Source: Arthrobacter crystallopoietes BAB-32 (GTDB lineage Bacteria > Actinomycetota > Actinomycetes > Actinomycetales > Micrococcaceae). Taken from it: a stretch of DNA of 48,472 nucleotides. The notes beneath the pieces were generated by a model. The model ran no database searches, was not told the origin of the DNA, and worked only from the letters and a program-made list of their open reading frames with translations. The stretch lies in contig NZ_ANPE02000084.1 of the NCBI RefSeq assembly GCF_000328305.2, positions 28-48,499 on the forward strand, read 5' to 3'. Positions 45,949 to 48,472 of the stretch are shown in pieces. The position numbers were made by a program, and so were the translations under genes. Numbering within the stretch: the stretch's first letter is position 1; each line of letters starts with the position of its first letter.

Positions 45949-46425
45949 TCAGTAAGTGCCGTCCCGCTCGTCCGGGTCGGCAGTAAAGTCTTCCTCGTCG
46001 TCGTCCTCTTCATCGCTGCGGTACGGATTGGACTCTCCGGCGAAGGAAGCGCCCTCGGCCAGTGCCGCCACCTCGGCGTCGCGCTCCTTGGCTTTGCGGA
46101 GCAGCTCCTCCAGGTGGCCGGCGTTGACCGGAATCTCGTCCGGCACGAACTCCAGCGTGGGGGTCAGGCGGGCAGTGATGTTCTTGCCGACCTCCGAGCG
46201 GAGGATGCCCTTGGCCGATTCGAGGGCCTTGCGGGTGTCGCTCTGCTGGGTGTCGTCGCCGAAGACGGTGTAGTAGACGGTCGCGTGCTGCAGGTCATTG
46301 GTGACGCGGGCGTCGGTGATGGTTACGAACCCGAGCCGCGGATCCTTGACGCGGCGCTCCAGCGCCTGCGCCACCACTACCTTGATCCGGTCGGCCAGCT
46401 TGGCTGCGCGGGCAGGATCGGCCAT
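45949..46425 (-). CDS. rbfA: Ribosome-binding factor A
   Basis: RbfA (158 residues) helps mature the 30S subunit and 16S 5' end. The KH-like core has ARAAKLADRIKVVVAQALE, DPRLGFVTITDARVTNDLQHATVYYTVFG and the conserved helix ALESAKGILRSEVGK. The C-terminus is acidic (SDEEDDDEEDF). The ATG at 46425 has GAGGAGG just upstream. It is followed on the transcript by the guaD-truB block and preceded by infB, the usual order. Confidence 0.95.
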   Translation of the reverse strand: MADPARAAKLADRIKVVVAQALERRVKDPRLGFVTITDARVTNDLQHATVYYTVFGDDTQQSDTRKALESAKGILRSEVGKNITARLTPTLEFVPDEIPVNAGHLEELLRKAKERDAEVAALAEGASFAGESNPYRSDEEDDDEEDFTADPDERDGTY

Positions 46426-46503
46426 AACCCCTCCTCATATCGGTTGGTCGTTCGAAGGCAGCGCCTGCCGGTAGGTGCCGGCAGCGCTGCGGTGGAGAAC
46501 TTG

Positions 46504-48472
46504 CTAGACGCGCGGCTTCTCGCGCATCTCGAAGGTCTCGATGATGTCGCCTTCCTTGAGGTCGTTGAAGGACCCCAGGCCGATACCGCACTCGAAGCCT
46601 TCGCGGACCTCGGTGGCGTCGTCCTTGAAGCGGCGCAGCGAATCGATGTTGAGGTTGTCTCCGATCACCACACCGTCGCGCACCAGGCGGGCCTTGGTGT
46701 TGCGGCGGATGATGCCCGAGCGCACGATCGAGCCGGCGATGTTGCCCCACTTGGAGGAGCGGAAGACCTCGCGGATCTCCGCCGTACCGAGCTGGTGCTC
46801 CTCGAACTCCGGCTTGAGCATGCCCTTGAGCGCCTTCTCGATGTCCTCGATCGCCGCGTAGATGACCGAGTAGAAGCGCATATCGACGCCTTCGCGGTCC
46901 GCCAGTTCGGCCACGCGTTCGGCCGGGCGGACGTTGAAGCCGATGATGATGGCGTTGTCCACCGTGGCCAGGTTGACGTCGTTCTGCGTGATGGCGCCGA
47001 CGCCGCGGTGGATGACGCGCAGCTGGACTTCCTCGCCCACATCGATCTTGAGCAGCGAGTCCTCCAGCGCTTCCACAGCACCGGACACGTCGCCCTTGAG
47101 GATGAGGTTGAGCGTGTCCACCTTGCCCTCGGCCACGGCCTTGTCGAAGTCCTCGAGGCTGATCCGCTTGCGGCGCTTGGCCAGCGCGGCGTTGCGGTCC
47201 GCGGCCTCGCGCTTCTCGGCGATCTGGCGGGCAGTGCGCTCGTCGTCGGTCACCAGGAAGGTATCGCCGGCGCGCGGCACCGTGGACAGGCCGAGAACCT
47301 GGACCGGACGCGAAGGCGTTGCTTCGTCGACTTGTTCGCCGTTCTCGTCGAACATGGCACGTACGCGGCCATGGGCGGTGCCGGCCACGATGTTGTCGCC
47401 GACCCGGAGCGTGCCGGACTGGACCAGCACGGTGGCTACCGCGCCGCGGCCCTTGTCCAGGTTCGCTTCGATGGCGATGCCGCGTGCGTCCTTGTTCGGG
47501 TTGGCCCGCAGGTCGAGCGCGGCATCCGCGGTCAGCAGGACTGCGGACAGCAGGTCGTCGATGTTCAGGTTCTGGCGGGCGGAGACGTCGACGAACATGG
47601 TGTCGCCGCCGTACTCTTCCGGAACCAGGCCGTACTCGGTCAGCTGGCCGCGGATCTTGTCCGGGTTGGCGCCTTCCTTGTCGATTTTGTTCACCGCGAC
47701 CACGATCGGCACCTCGGCGGCCTGGGCGTGGTTCAGCGCCTCGACCGTCTGCGGCATCACGCCGTCGTCAGCCGCCACGACCAGGATGGCGATGTCGGTG
47801 ACCTTGGCACCACGGGCACGCATGGCGGTGAACGCCTCGTGGCCCGGGGTATCGATGAAGGTGATCCGACGCTGCCGGTCGTCGTGCTCGAAGCCGATCT
47901 GGTAGGCACCGATGTGCTGGGTAATGCCGCCGTGTTCGCCCTCGACAACGTTCGAGTGGCGGATGGCGTCCAGCAGCCTGGTCTTACCGTGGTCGACGTG
48001 GCCCATCACGGTCACGACTGCCGGGCGCTTCTCCAGGTCCTCGTCGCCTTCTGCCTCAAGTTCGGCGTCAAGGTCGATGTCGAAGGAATCCAGCAGTTCG
48101 CGCTCTTCGTCCTCGGGCGACACAACCTGGATCTTGTAGCCCAGTTCCTCGCCCAGGACCTCGAAGGTCGCTTCGTCCAGGGACTGCGTAGCCGTAGCCA
48201 TTTCACCGAGGTGGAACAGCACGGTTACCAGTGCAGCCGGGTTCGCCTCGATCTTGTCGGCGAAGTCCGTAATCGAGGAGCCGCGGCGCAGCCGGACAAC
48301 GGTGTTGCCGTCGCCGCGGGGAACCGACACGCCGCCCAGCGACGGTGCGCTCATCTGCTCCAGTTCCTGGCGCTTGGCGCGCTTCGACTTGCGCTGCTTG
48401 CCGCGACCGGCGCCGCCCTTGCCGAAGGCACCTGTGTGCCGCCGCGACCGCGGCCGCCCTTGCCGAAACCGC
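46504..48472 (-). CDS. infB: Translation initiation factor IF-2 (5' end beyond window, frameshift near the edge)
   Basis: IF-2 is the GTPase that places initiator tRNA on the ribosome. The visible part has the basic Gly/Arg linker ([18 protein letters not shown]), the IF-2 N domain, G1 [15 protein letters not shown]3 [16 protein letters not shown]4 NKID, then domains II-IV ending [16 protein letters not shown]. The ATG at 48354 in [10 protein letters not shown] is internal. Upstream, the Gly-rich linker changes frame at 48431-48432, where plus-strand CC should be CCC (restoring GGTQGAFGKGG). infB is essential, so this is probably a base-call error. The gene runs off the right edge. Confidence 0.95.
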   Translation of the reverse strand, partial: RFRQGRPRSRRHTGAFGKGGAGRGKQRKSKRAKRQELEQMSAPSLGGVSVPRGDGNTVVRLRRGSSITDFADKIEANPAALVTVLFHLGEMATATQSLDEATFEVLGEELGYKIQVVSPEDEERELLDSFDIDLDAELEAEGDEDLEKRPAVVTVMGHVDHGKTRLLDAIRHSNVVEGEHGGITQHIGAYQIGFEHDDRQRRITFIDTPGHEAFTAMRARGAKVTDIAILVVAADDGVMPQTVEALNHAQAAEVPIVVAVNKIDKEGANPDKIRGQLTEYGLVPEEYGGDTMFVDVSARQNLNIDDLLSAVLLTADAALDLRANPNKDARGIAIEANLDKGRGAVATVLVQSGTLRVGDNIVAGTAHGRVRAMFDENGEQVDEATPSRPVQVLGLSTVPRAGDTFLVTDDERTARQIAEKREAADRNAALAKRRKRISLEDFDKAVAEGKVDTLNLILKGDVSGAVEALEDSLLKIDVGEEVQLRVIHRGVGAITQNDVNLATVDNAIIIGFNVRPAERVAELADREGVDMRFYSVIYAAIEDIEKALKGMLKPEFEEHQLGTAEIREVFRSSKWGNIAGSIVRSGIIRRNTKARLVRDGVVIGDNLNIDSLRRFKDDATEVREGFECGIGLGSFNDLKEGDIIETFEMREKPRV

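Noticed and set aside
1-48472. CRISPR arrays, insertion sequences, prophage or plasmid features
   Set aside because: No regularly spaced repeats, transposase, integrase or phage text was seen on either strand.

Overview
This is a high-G+C actinobacterial chromosome segment. Gene content, gene order and protein wording (PriA-type HisA, DUF1844 beside infC, DUF3046 beside recA, ClgR, DUF418, ScyD-like protein) point to the Micrococcaceae, most likely Arthrobacter or a close relative. That placement is an inference from family knowledge; no search was run. Almost all of the window is chromosomal housekeeping DNA. I see no insertion sequence, prophage, CRISPR array, tRNA or rRNA.

Layout, left to right. 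(1) 1-6190, minus strand except DUF1844: the 3'-truncated infC with a probable AUU start and a leader attenuator; then a histidine block read hisC-hisB-hisH-small membrane protein-priA-sseB. (2) 5840-7211: a LysM membrane protein divergent from lexA, with a perfect and a near-perfect LexA box between them. (3) 7223-17335: dinG-type helicase, hflX, an RsmC-like methyltransferase, then DUF3046-recA-recX-miaB-miaA-dapF. (4) 17390-27770: a MarR regulator, then dapB-small membrane protein, dapA-rnj-ftsK-pgsA-cinA-clgR, with a DUF418 protein opposite. (5) 27787-35161: a molybdenum module. A minus-strand operon reads HTH/Mop regulator-modA-modB-modC-moeA-moaC-mog-moaE, and moaA-moaD are divergent. 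(6) 35230-48472: an alanine/glycine:cation symporter, then the classic order infB-rbfA-(guaD)-truB-two membrane proteins-ribF-rpsO-pnp-M16 peptidase.

How it fits together. The backbone infB-rbfA-truB-ribF-rpsO-pnp-M16-dapB-dapA-rnj-ftsK-pgsA-cinA-clgR-recA-recX-miaB-miaA-dapF-hflX-lexA is a conserved actinobacterial order. The molybdenum module plus symporter look inserted between the M16 peptidase gene and dapB. This leaves dapB 16 bases behind moaE, so an essential lysine/cell-wall gene may depend on molybdenum-operon transcription. The SOS theme recurs at lexA/LysM and at recA.

Sequence quality matters. Five reading frames (dinG, the methyltransferase gene, moeA, truB, infB) are each broken by the apparent loss of one base in a short G or C run. 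Because infB is essential, base-calling or assembly error is the simplest explanation. A sixth gene (ScyD-like) carries an in-frame TAG just after its signal peptide, which is a different kind of lesion. I found no convincing wholly new system. The most interesting leads are the SOS-controlled LysM protein, the infC AUU/attenuator leader, the hairpin that includes the ribosome-binding site of the M16 peptidase gene, and the dapB-molybdenum coupling.
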